A program made the position numbers and the translations under genes. Positions 15,692-25,057 of a stretch of 64,000 nucleotides of DNA are shown piece after piece. The notes under the pieces were generated by a model. The model had not been told where the DNA came from. It worked only from the letters and a program-made list of their open reading frames with translations, and did no database searches. Source of the DNA: Burkholderiaceae bacterium. Lineage in GTDB: Bacteria; Pseudomonadota; Gammaproteobacteria; Burkholderiales; Burkholderiaceae_C. Position 1 is the first letter of the stretch, and every line of letters starts with the position of its first letter. The stretch covers positions 3,100,001-3,164,000 of the forward strand of contig JACKLI010000001.1 of the NCBI GenBank assembly GCA_024235995.1, written 5' to 3'.

Positions 15692-16057
15692 TCAGGCGGC
15701 CTGCAGTTCCGCGTCGATGCCGCTCTGGATCACGAACCCCGAGAGGTAAGGCAGCCCGCGCGGGATGCCGTAGTCCTTGCTGGTCTGGCGGCCAATTGTC
15801 CAGTCCATCCACTTCTGCGTGGCGACGGCGATGGCGACCGGGAGGGCGTGGCCGTCGTGGAGTGCGTTGTGGACGTCGTCGGCGAAGTGGCGTCCGTGCC
15901 GGCTGTCGAGGAAGGCGCGGACGGTGTCGAAATCCTCGCCCGTGGCATCCGCGATGGCGGCCATCGCCATCGGCCACGCGGTGGCGGCGTGTTCGTTCAT
16001 CGTGCCCCAAAAGCCCCATGCGTCGTTGCGGGTGGCGGGGATGGTGGTGCTGCTCAT
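15692..16057 (-). CDS. conserved mobile-element protein of unknown function
   Basis: This 121-residue protein starts at ATG 16057 behind a good ribosome site (GGAGG, 5-6 bp upstream). A pattern of conserved-looking motifs is visible: DAWGFWGTMNEHA, FLDSRHGRHFADDVHNAL, KWMDWTIGRQTSKDYGIPRGLPYL. It resembles a family of small cytoplasmic proteins often encoded on plasmids and integrative elements, for which I know no function. It is downstream of the DUF3489 gene on the same strand. Confidence 0.65.
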   Translation of the reverse strand: MSSTTIPATRNDAWGFWGTMNEHAATAWPMAMAAIADATGEDFDTVRAFLDSRHGRHFADDVHNALHDGHALPVAIAVATQKWMDWTIGRQTSKDYGIPRGLPYLSGFVIQSGIDAELQAA

Positions 16058-16147
16058 GCTGTCCTCCGTGGTGATTGGCGATGATGGAAGTAACGCGCTG
16101 CCGGAGCCGGAAGCCAAGCTCTTTCTGGCCTCCGGCTCCATCTTTCT

Positions 16148-16711
16148 TCAGGCCACGCGGTAGATGCGCTCGCCGCCGGGCTGCTTGTCGGACACCAACG
16201 TCAGGCCAAGCTTCTTCTTGAACGCCCCGGCGAACGCGCCGCGCACGGTGTGGGCCTGCCAGCCGGTGGCGGCGCAAATCTGGCGGACGGTCGCGCCTTC
16301 GGGCCGTTGCAGCATCCGCACGACCTCGGCCTGCTTGCTGTCCGTCCGCGTGCGCGGCTTGGCCCACGTTGCTTCGGCGGCGGTGACGGCGGCCTCCAGT
16401 TCCGCGTCTTTCGGCGTGGGCAGCGCGCCTTCGGCATTGGTGATGATCTGGTCGAGCTTGGCCTCGAACTTGTTGATGCGCTGCTTGCTGATGCCGGGGC
16501 GCGGGACACCGAGGGCGTCGTAGCCTTCGGCCGCGACCAGCCACCGCTTGCGCACCTGCCGGACGAGCCCGCGTTTGGCGAGGCCTTCCAGCAACTTCTG
16601 GCGCGCGCCGCCATTGATGTTGGGCGGGAACCATTCGATCCGGCCTTCGGCGTGATCGATGGCGTGGGCGAGGATGGCGTGCTGTGCCGGGGTCAACTTG
16701 ATTGCGGTCAT
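16148..16711 (-). CDS. DUF3489-domain winged-helix protein
   Basis: This 187-residue protein starts at ATG 16711 with AAGGAG 6 bp upstream. The C-terminal 65 residues (SKQAEVVRMLQRPEGATVRQICAATGW, then GAFKKKLGLTL) are a DUF3489 winged-helix domain ending in ERIYRVA. The N-terminal part has a second possible helix-turn-helix (KLLEGLAKRGLVRQV). DNA binding is likely. It is divergent from the RM-operon regulator across about 150 bp, so it may share or control that promoter region. Confidence 0.75.
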   Translation of the reverse strand: MTAIKLTPAQHAILAHAIDHAEGRIEWFPPNINGGARQKLLEGLAKRGLVRQVRKRWLVAAEGYDALGVPRPGISKQRINKFEAKLDQIITNAEGALPTPKDAELEAAVTAAEATWAKPRTRTDSKQAEVVRMLQRPEGATVRQICAATGWQAHTVRGAFAGAFKKKLGLTLVSDKQPGGERIYRVA

Positions 16712-16792
16712 GGACGCTCCTTCAGGGATGGTGATTGGGAGCACGATGAACGCGCTGTTCGGCGCAGAAGCCAAGCAAAAGGTGATGCGGGA

Positions 16793-16823
16793 TTGCCATG
16801 CTTGTATGCCAGCCTGATAAACT
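16793..16823 (+). promoter_or_regulatory. candidate promoter of the defence operon
   Basis: TTGCCA (16793-16798) and, after about 17-19 nt, TGATAAACT (16815-16823) resemble -35 and -10 elements. They lie in the divergent gap ahead of the winged-helix/hsdM genes, about 40 bp before the ATG at 16861. This is a pattern match only. Confidence 0.3.
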
Positions 16824-16860
16824 GCTGTTCATCTTCCATCGACCGCCCGACCGAACCGAG

Positions 16861-17184
16861 ATGAAGCGCTGCACCGTTGGCATCCGCCGCCCCGAAGAAC
16901 GAAGCCGTCCGGCCACTGGCCGGGGCCAGCCTTCGGTCTGGTTCCCGTCGATGTCGACGATGGCGGCGGTGCTGTCCGAGGACAACCGGGCGCTACTGCG
17001 CCTGATCCGCGATCAGCGGCCCAAGTCGCTGACGGCGCTGGCGGCGCTCTCCGGGCGACGCGTGCCCAACTTGTCGCGCTCGCTGCGGATGATGGAAGGC
17101 TACGGCTTGGTCAAGCTCAAGCGCGACGGGCACGGGGTGGAGCCGGTGGCGCTGGCAACCAGTTTCAAGATTCTGATCGACTGA
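16861..17184 (+). CDS. winged-helix regulator of the type I RM operon
   Basis: This 107-residue protein is taken from ATG 16861; the frame is open further upstream to 16798. A winged helix is clear: EDNRALLRLIRDQRPKSLTALAALSGRRVPNLSRSLRMMEGYGLVKLKRD (residues about 39-88). This matches HVO_A0114-like MarR-type DNA-binding proteins. It ends 11 bp before hsdM on the same strand, so it is probably the first gene of the operon and controls its expression. Confidence 0.7.
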   Translation: MKRCTVGIRRPEERSRPATGRGQPSVWFPSMSTMAAVLSEDNRALLRLIRDQRPKSLTALAALSGRRVPNLSRSLRMMEGYGLVKLKRDGHGVEPVALATSFKILID

Positions 17185-17195
17185 AGGCCCGGACA

Positions 17196-18760
17196 GTGAA
17201 CAACAACAAAGAAGCCGAACGGGCGGAACTGCACAAGACCATCTGGCGCATCGCCAACGACCTGCGCGGCAGCGTGGACGGCTGGGACTTCAAAAGCTAT
17301 GTGCTCGGCATGCTGTTCTACCGCTTCATTTCGGAAAACCTCACCGCCTACCTGAACGCGCAGGAACGTAGTGCGGGCGATGCGGGCTTCGACTATGCCG
17401 CGCTGCCTGACGCCGACGCCGAACAGGGCCGCGCCGAAACGGTGAAGGAGAAAGGCTTCTACGTCCTGCCCTCGCACCTGTTCGCCAACGTGCGTAGGCA
17501 GGCGCGGGGCGACGCCAACCTCAACGAAACCCTGTCCCGTGTGTTCAAGGACATCGAAGGCTCGGCCATCGGCGCGGACAGCGAGGACGACTTCAAGGGC
17601 CTGTTCGACGATCTCGATGTCAACAGCAGCAAGCTCGGCCCCACCGTTGCCAAGCGCAACGAGAAGCTGGTCAAGCTGCTCGATGCCATCGGCGACCTGC
17701 CGCTGGGCAGCTTCACTGATAACACCATCGATCTGTTCGGCGACGCCTACGAATACCTGATGCAGATGTACGCCAGCACGGCAGGCAAGTCCGGCGGCGA
17801 GTTCTACACTCCGCAGGAAGTCTCCGAACTGCTGGCGCGCATCGCCGTCAGCGGCAAGACCGAGGTGAACAAGGTGTACGACCCAGCCTGCGGGTCAGGT
17901 TCGCTACTGTTGAAATTTGCGAAGGTGCTGGGGCAGGACAAGGTGCGGCAGGGCTTCTTCGGCCAGGAAATCAACCTGACCACCTACAACCTATGCCGGA
18001 TCAACATGTTCCTGCACGACGTGAACTACGAGAAGTTCGACATCGCGCACGGCGACACGCTCACCGACCCGGCGCACTGGGACGACGAACCCTTCGAAGC
18101 CATCGTTTCCAATCCGCCGTATTCCATCAAGTGGGCGGGCGACAGTAATCCCCTGCTCATCAACGACCCGCGCTTCGCGCCTGCGGGCGTGCTTGCACCG
18201 AAAGGCTACGCCGACCTCGCCTTCACGATGCACATCCTCAGTTGGCTTGCTGTCAACGGCACGGCGGCCATCGTCGAGTATCCCGGGGTGCTGTATCGCG
18301 GCGGTGCGGAGCAGAAGATTCGTCAGTACCTGATCGACAACAACTACCTCGACACCGTCATCCAGCTGCCGCCAGACCTGTTCTTCGGCACGACGACAGA
18401 GACCTGCATCATCGTGCTGAAGAAGTCCAAGCACGACAACAGGACGTTGTTCATCGATGCCGGCAGCGAATTCGTGCGCAACGGCAACAAGAACAAACTC
18501 ACGGACAGCAATCAGCAGAGGATTCTCAAGGCCTTTGTCAATCGCAAGGATGTCGAGCACTTCGCCAAGCTGGTAGAAAACGGCGATATTGCCGGGAACA
18601 GCTACAAGATCACGGTTTCGTCCTACGTCGATCAGCCGGACACCACCGAGGCGGTGGACATCAAGGCGCTCAACGTCCAGATCGCCCGCATCGTGGCGCG
18701 GCAGGCGGAACTGCGAACGCAGATCGACGCCATCGTCGCCGATCTTGAAGGAGAGCAGGT

Positions 18761-18764
<4 letters not shown>
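17196..18764 (+). CDS. hsdM: type I restriction-modification methyltransferase subunit HsdM
   Basis: This 522-residue protein starts at GTG 17196. It has the HsdM N-terminal helical domain (about 10-150) and the N6-adenine methyltransferase domain: SAM-binding motif I DPACGSGS starting at Asp229, and catalytic motif IV NPPY at 306-309. The C-terminal helix is expected to contact HsdS. It methylates adenine in the target defined by HsdS and is required for both modification and restriction. The stop overlaps the hsdS start by 4 bp. It appears intact. Confidence 0.95.
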
Positions 18765-19499
<735 letters not shown>

Positions 19500-19507
<8 letters not shown>

Positions 19508-20078
19508 AATTAGTTCAAATATTTCGTCAGGCGGCACACCGCTGTCCACTCGTGCCGACTACTACGGTGGTGATATTCCATGGCTTCGCACTCAGGAAGT
19601 CGATTACTCGGACATCCATTCAACCAGCGTGACAATCACCGACGCAGGGCTGAAAAACTCGGCCGCGAAGTGGGTTCCTGCGAATAGCGTCATCGTTGCG
19701 ATCTCCGGTGCGGGCGTCACGCGGGGCCGCGTTGCAGTAAACAAGGTTCCACTGACGACGAACCAACACTGCTGCAACATGGAAATTGACCCCGCGCAGG
19801 CGCACTACAGGTTCGTCTATCACTGGCTCGTCAATCAGTACGACGACCTGCGGTCTCACGGCCACGGGAACCGCTCCGACCTGAACATCGGAATCATCAA
19901 GGCATATCCGATTCCTGTCCCTCCGCTTGATGAACAGGAACGCATCGCCGCCATCCTCGACAAGTTCGACGCGCTGGTGAACGACCTCTCCTCCGGCCTG
20001 CCCGCCGAAATCAAGGCTCGCCGCCAGCAGTACGAACATTACCGCGACCGCCTGCTCACCTTCCGGGAGGCGGCGTGA
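19500..20078 (+). CDS. hsdS: HsdS specificity subunit, C-terminal half
   Basis: This frame encodes the second target-recognition domain. It opens in phase with WTTLSEISSNISSGGTPLS just upstream of TTG 19500 and ends with the conserved PIPVPPLDEQERIAAILDKFDAL and RRQQYEHYRDRLLTF. It should be the 3' part of one hsdS gene, separated by the GCAA tract. TTG 19500 overlaps the stop of the first half by 8 bp, so some reinitiation could produce a separate half-subunit. The stop overlaps the hsdR GTG start. Sequence quality through the repeat is the main uncertainty. Confidence 0.85.
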
Positions 20079-23000
20079 GCGAAGACCTCAAGCCCTCCCG
20101 CTACGAACCGATTGCGCTTTCCAACGAGAGCACCGTCGTCGCGGAATTCGTGCGCCCAGATGAAGTACGCGAAGAACGCTACCAGTCCGAAGCGGAGCTT
20201 GAACGCGACTTCATCGCGCGGTTGCAGGTGCAGGCTTACGAATACCTTCGCATCGGTAGCGAGGCCGACCTGATCGCCAACCTGCGCCGCCAGTTGGAGG
20301 CGCTGAACAGGATCACCTTCAGCGATAAGGAATGGCAGCAGGTCTTCGGCGAGAAGATCGCCGGAGCCAACGACGGCATCATCGAGAAAACCGCGCGTAT
20401 CCAGGAAGACCATGTGCAGGTGCTCAAGCGCGACGACGGCAGCACCAAGAACATTTACCTGATCGACAAGCAGAGCATCCACAACAACCGCTTGCAGGTC
20501 ATCAACCAGTACGAGGTCGAGGGCAAGCGCGCCAACCGTTACGACGTGACCGTGCTGGTCAACGGTCTGCCGATGGTGCACATCGAGTTGAAGCGCCGGG
20601 GCGTGGATATCCGCGAGGCGTTCAACCAGATCGACCGCTATCAGCGCGACAGCTTCTGGGCCGGCTCCGGCCTGTTCGAGTATGTGCAGTTGTTCGTCAT
20701 CAGCAACGGCACGCTGACCAAGTACTACAGCAACACCGTGCGCGATGGCCACCTGGCCGAACAGCGCGGGCGGCGCGACCGCAAGAAGACCTCCAACAGC
20801 TTTTCCTTCACTTCGTGGTGGGCCGATGCGAAGAACCAGCCCATCACCGAACTGGCCGACTTCACCAAGACCTTCTTCGCCAAGCACGCACTGCTGAACG
20901 TGCTCACGCGCTACTGCGTGTTCGACGTGGATCGGAAACTGCTGGTGATGCGTCCCTACCAGATCGTCGCGGCGGAGCGCATCCTGCAACGCATCGCCAC
21001 GGCCACCAATCACCGGCAACTGGGCACGGTGGCGGCGGGTGGCTACATCTGGCACACCACGGGCAGTGGCAAGACGCTGACCAGCTTCAAGGCAGCGCAA
21101 CTGGCTCGCGGGCTGCCGGAGATCGACAAGGTGCTGTTCGTGGTGGACCGCAAGGATCTGGACTACCAGACCATGCGCGAATACGAACGCTTCGAGAAGG
21201 GTGCGGCCAATTCCAATACCTCGACGGCGGTGCTGCAAAAGCAACTGGAGGATGCGAACGCGCGCATCATCATCACCACGATCCAGAAGCTCAGCCGCTT
21301 CGTCATCAAGAACAAGAAGCATCCGGTCTACGACGCGGATGTAGTGGTGATCTTCGACGAATGCCACCGCAGCCAGTTCGGCGATATGCACGAGGAAATC
21401 ACCCGGTCGTTCAAGCGCTATCACCTATTCGGATTCACCGGCACGCCGATCTTCGCCGACAACGCCGGCACGGGCGGCAACCCGAAGCTGCGCACCACGG
21501 AGCAGGCGTTCGGCGACAAGCTGCACACCTACACCATCGTCGACGCGATCAACGACAAGAACGTGTTGCCGTTCCGCATCGACTACATCAACACCATCAA
21601 GACCGCGCCGAACGTGCGCGACAAGCAGGTGTCGGCCATCGACACGGAACGGGCGCTGCTCGCGCCGGAGCGCATCACGCAGATCGCAGCCTACATCCGC
21701 GAGCACTTCGACCAGAAAACCAAGCGCAGCGCCAGCTACCGGCATGGCGGCAAGCGGCTCAACGGCTTCAATTCGCTATTCGCCACGGCGTCTATTGACG
21801 CCGCCAAACGCTACTACACGGAGTTCGCCAGCCAGCAGAAGGACATCCCACCGGCGCAACGGCTGAAGATCGGGCTGATCTACAGCTTTGCCGCCAACGA
21901 AGACGTCGATGGCCTGCTGGAAGAAGAGGAGTTTGAGACCGAAGGACTGGATCAAGGCTCGCGCGACTTCCTCGACGCGGCCATCAAGGACTACAACGAC
22001 CTATTCGCCACCAACTTCGACACCTCCGCCGACAAGTTCCAGAACTACTACAAAGATTTGTCGCAGCGGCTCAAGAACCGCGAGCTTGACCTGGTGATCG
22101 TGATCAACATGTTCCTGACCGGCTTCGACGCCACCACGCTGAACACGCTATGGGTGGACAAGAACCTACGTGCGCACGGGCTGATCCAGGCGTATTCGCG
22201 CACCAACCGCATCCTCAATTCGGTCAAGACCTACGGCAACATCGTTTCCTTCCGTAATCTGGAGGATGCGACCAACGATGCGCTGGCGCTGTTCGGTAAC
22301 AAGGACGCCAAGGGTATCGTGCTGCTCAAGCCCTACGGTGACTACTACGCCGAGTACCAGAAGAAGGTTGCCGAGCTGGTGGCGCTGTTCCCGCTGGGCA
22401 AGGCGATCACCGGCGAGGCGGCGCAGAAAGCGTTCATCAAACTGTTCGGCTCCATTCTTCGGCTGCGGAACATCCTCACGTCCTTCGACGACTTCGCGGG
22501 CAACGAAATTCTTAGCGACCGCGATTTTCAGGATTACCAGAGCCTGTATCTCAACCTCTATGCCGAGTTCCGCAGCGCGTCCGAGGCCGAGAAGGAAACG
22601 ATCAACGATGACGTGGTGTTCGAGATCGAACTCATCAAGCAGGTCGAGATCAACGTCGATTACATCTTGATGCTGGTCGAGCGGTACCTCAAGGCCAAAG
22701 GCACCGGCAAGGACAAGGAAATCCACGCGACCATCGAGCGCGCGATCAATTCCAGCCCGTCCCTGCGCAACAAGAAAGACCTCATCGAGGCGTTCGTGGA
22801 TTCCGTTTCGCCCAAAGCCAAGGTCGATGCGGAATGGCAAGCCTTCATCGTTCGGAAGAAGGCCGAGGAGCTTGACCGGATCATCGCCGATGAGGGCTTG
22901 AACGCGGATGAGACAAAGGCGTTCGTGGACAACGCCTTCCGCGACGGCGCGATTCCGGCCACGGGCACGGCCATCACGAAGATTTTGCCGCCAGTCTCGC

Positions 23001-23092
23001 GGTTCTCGAAGAACAACAACCATTCGGCGAAGAAGCAGACAGTGCTGGACAAGCTCGCGGCGTTCTTCGAGCGGTACTTTGGGTTGGCTTGA
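20075..23092 (+). CDS. hsdR: type I restriction endonuclease subunit HsdR
   Basis: This 1005-residue motor and nuclease subunit starts at GTG 20075 (GTGA overlap with hsdS). The N-terminal PD-(D/E)xK nuclease site shows Asp157 and Glu171-x-Lys173 (HIELKRRG). The SF2 translocase has Walker A GSGKT (330-334) and the DEAD-like box DECHR (428-432), then motif III FTGTP and later helicase motifs (MFLTGFDA, YSRTNR). The C-terminal helical region binds HsdM/HsdS. Length and motifs are normal. It cleaves unmethylated DNA after translocation, but only with a functional HsdS. Confidence 0.95.
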   Translation: MSEDLKPSRYEPIALSNESTVVAEFVRPDEVREERYQSEAELERDFIARLQVQAYEYLRIGSEADLIANLRRQLEALNRITFSDKEWQQVFGEKIAGANDGIIEKTARIQEDHVQVLKRDDGSTKNIYLIDKQSIHNNRLQVINQYEVEGKRANRYDVTVLVNGLPMVHIELKRRGVDIREAFNQIDRYQRDSFWAGSGLFEYVQLFVISNGTLTKYYSNTVRDGHLAEQRGRRDRKKTSNSFSFTSWWADAKNQPITELADFTKTFFAKHALLNVLTRYCVFDVDRKLLVMRPYQIVAAERILQRIATATNHRQLGTVAAGGYIWHTTGSGKTLTSFKAAQLARGLPEIDKVLFVVDRKDLDYQTMREYERFEKGAANSNTSTAVLQKQLEDANARIIITTIQKLSRFVIKNKKHPVYDADVVVIFDECHRSQFGDMHEEITRSFKRYHLFGFTGTPIFADNAGTGGNPKLRTTEQAFGDKLHTYTIVDAINDKNVLPFRIDYINTIKTAPNVRDKQVSAIDTERALLAPERITQIAAYIREHFDQKTKRSASYRHGGKRLNGFNSLFATASIDAAKRYYTEFASQQKDIPPAQRLKIGLIYSFAANEDVDGLLEEEEFETEGLDQGSRDFLDAAIKDYNDLFATNFDTSADKFQNYYKDLSQRLKNRELDLVIVINMFLTGFDATTLNTLWVDKNLRAHGLIQAYSRTNRILNSVKTYGNIVSFRNLEDATNDALALFGNKDAKGIVLLKPYGDYYAEYQKKVAELVALFPLGKAITGEAAQKAFIKLFGSILRLRNILTSFDDFAGNEILSDRDFQDYQSLYLNLYAEFRSASEAEKETINDDVVFEIELIKQVEINVDYILMLVERYLKAKGTGKDKEIHATIERAINSSPSLRNKKDLIEAFVDSVSPKAKVDAEWQAFIVRKKAEELDRIIADEGLNADETKAFVDNAFRDGAIPATGTAITKILPPVSRFSKNNNHSAKKQTVLDKLAAFFERYFGLA

Positions 23093-23110
23093 TCCGGAGA
23101 CCGATCACTC

Positions 23111-25057
23111 ATGTCCAGCACGCCATCTCAGACCCTAGCCCTATTCGAGGACGACTACCTGCTGCGTGAGCTTGGTCAAGTAGCCCATGTTCCGCAGGTG
23201 GCGTTGACCGAACTGGTGGCGAACGCTTGGGATGCGGGTGCGTCGAAGGTGGAATTGATCTTGCCCGCTGAAGTCGGCGGAACCTTGACCGTCACAGATG
23301 ACGGGCATGGCATGACGCCAGCCCAGTTCAAGAAGCGGTGGATGACACTGCGCTATGACCGCGAAAGGCATCAGGGCACGAACGTTGAATTCCCGGCAGG
23401 CCGCACCGCACGCCCACGCCGGGCCTACGGGCGCAATGGCGTCGGCCGGCACGGCCTGCTGTGCTTTGCCGATGAATACGAGGTGCAGACGTGGCGCGAC
23501 GGTGTGCTAGCGACGTTCACGGTTGGCACGGAGTCCGGCCCCAGCCCCTTCGTTCTGCGTAGCGAAACCTCCGGCAAGAAAACCGGCAGTGGCACGCGAC
23601 TGTCGGTGCAGGTTGCACGCAAGTTGCCGGACGCCGATGAAATCCTGACGGTGCTGGCGGCGCGCTTCGTCCACGATCCAGAGTTCGAGATTCGGGTCAA
23701 TGGTGTGCAGCGCACCTTTTCGGAGATCGAGGGCAAGGTCAACGAGCAGACGCTTGATCTTGGAAATGGCCACAGCGCCACGGTCATCGTGATCGACTCG
23801 ACCCGGCTGAACCATTCCTCCGTGCATCAGGGCATTGCCTATTGGGTACAGAAACGGCTGGTCGGCACGCCATCGTGGTCGGTGGGGCAAATTGATGGCC
23901 GCACTCGCTTTGCCCGTCGCTACAACGTGATCGTTGACACACAAGGCTATGAAGCCGACGTGGAAGAGGACTGGACGTCATTCCGATCAACAGATGCTGT
24001 GCGCACGTTGTACCGCACCGTCGCCGAACACGTCAGCAAGGTGGCGCAAGAACTCGCCGCCGAGATCGTCGAGGCGACATCCGAAGACGCCCTGACCCAG
24101 AACCGCAGCGAACTAGCCACGCTTGGACAAGGTGCTCGCATCGAGGTGGCCGAGTTCACCAAAGTCGTGGCGCAGGCGCATCCAACGGTGTCGCCAGAGT
24201 TCCTTGCTACCGCCGTCAAAGCCGTTATCCATCTTGAGAAATCGAAAAGCGGCGCTGCATTGCTGCAAAAGCTATCGACGCTGCCCGCCGATGACATCGA
24301 TGGTCTGGACAGGCTGCTGGCGGAATGGTCGATCAAGGATGCGCTGCGCGTTCTCGATGAAATCGACAGCCGCATCGGCGTAATCGAAACCATCCAGCGG
24401 CTGGCCAATGACTCCACCACCGACGAATTGCACACCCTGCATCCCTTGATTCTGCGCTCGCGCTGGGTATTCGGGCCGGAGTTCGAATCGCAGGAGTTCT
24501 GCTCCAACGCCACGTTGAAAACCGTGGCCAGCGAATTGTTCAAGAACACCGAAGCCCAGTTCATCAACGACCGCAATCGCCCGGACATTGTGGTGCTGCC
24601 GGAGAACACCACATGGCAGATGACGGGCATTGAATCCTTCGATCCCGCCGATACCACGCTCACGCAGATGCAACAGGTTCTGGTGATCGAACTGAAAAAA
24701 GGCGGCTTTGAGCTGACCCGGAAGGAAGTGAATCAGGCGAATGGTTACGTGCAGGACATTGCCTTGTCGGGGGCTATGTCAGGATCACCTTTCGTCTATG
24801 CGTGGGTTGTCGGCCAGAAAGTGGCGGCAGGCGTTGGACGCGAGCAGGAAGTGGGCGACGGGAATAGGAAATTCGGACGCGTTCGCGCAACCACGTTCGG
24901 CACCCTCGTCGATACCGCCAATGCGCGCTTGTTGAAGCTGCGCAACGTGCTGGCCACCCGGTACGAAGGGATTGCAACCGATCAGTTACTCAATCGCGTG
25001 CTGTCGCAACCCGTGCAGACGGGCATCATATTTGCCGGCAAGGAGGAGGGAGCATGA
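23111..25057 (+). CDS. GHKL ATPase with C-terminal nuclease domain (paraMORC-like)
   Basis: This 648-residue protein has an N-terminal GHKL/HSP90-type ATPase. Glu34 and Asn38 lie in ELVANAWDAGA, DDGHGM is at 63-68, and a glycine-rich lid GRNGVGRHG is at 107-115. A second domain follows to about residue 330. The C-terminus shows a PD-(D/E)xK nuclease pattern: Asp492 (PDIVVL), Glu527-x-Lys529 (VIELKKGG) and a QxxxY motif (Gln542-Tyr546). MORC/MutL-like ATPases linked to restriction systems have been described (paraMORC). It lies 18 bp after hsdR and overlaps the next gene by 4 bp. A role in DNA-targeted defence is inferred. Confidence 0.75.
   Translation: MSSTPSQTLALFEDDYLLRELGQVAHVPQVALTELVANAWDAGASKVELILPAEVGGTLTVTDDGHGMTPAQFKKRWMTLRYDRERHQGTNVEFPAGRTARPRRAYGRNGVGRHGLLCFADEYEVQTWRDGVLATFTVGTESGPSPFVLRSETSGKKTGSGTRLSVQVARKLPDADEILTVLAARFVHDPEFEIRVNGVQRTFSEIEGKVNEQTLDLGNGHSATVIVIDSTRLNHSSVHQGIAYWVQKRLVGTPSWSVGQIDGRTRFARRYNVIVDTQGYEADVEEDWTSFRSTDAVRTLYRTVAEHVSKVAQELAAEIVEATSEDALTQNRSELATLGQGARIEVAEFTKVVAQAHPTVSPEFLATAVKAVIHLEKSKSGAALLQKLSTLPADDIDGLDRLLAEWSIKDALRVLDEIDSRIGVIETIQRLANDSTTDELHTLHPLILRSRWVFGPEFESQEFCSNATLKTVASELFKNTEAQFINDRNRPDIVVLPENTTWQMTGIESFDPADTTLTQMQQVLVIELKKGGFELTRKEVNQANGYVQDIALSGAMSGSPFVYAWVVGQKVAAGVGREQEVGDGNRKFGRVRATTFGTLVDTANARLLKLRNVLATRYEGIATDQLLNRVLSQPVQTGIIFAGKEEGA

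Noticed and set aside
20332..21798. 488-codon frame inside hsdR
   Set aside because: Shifted frame of a strongly supported HsdR gene with intact motifs.
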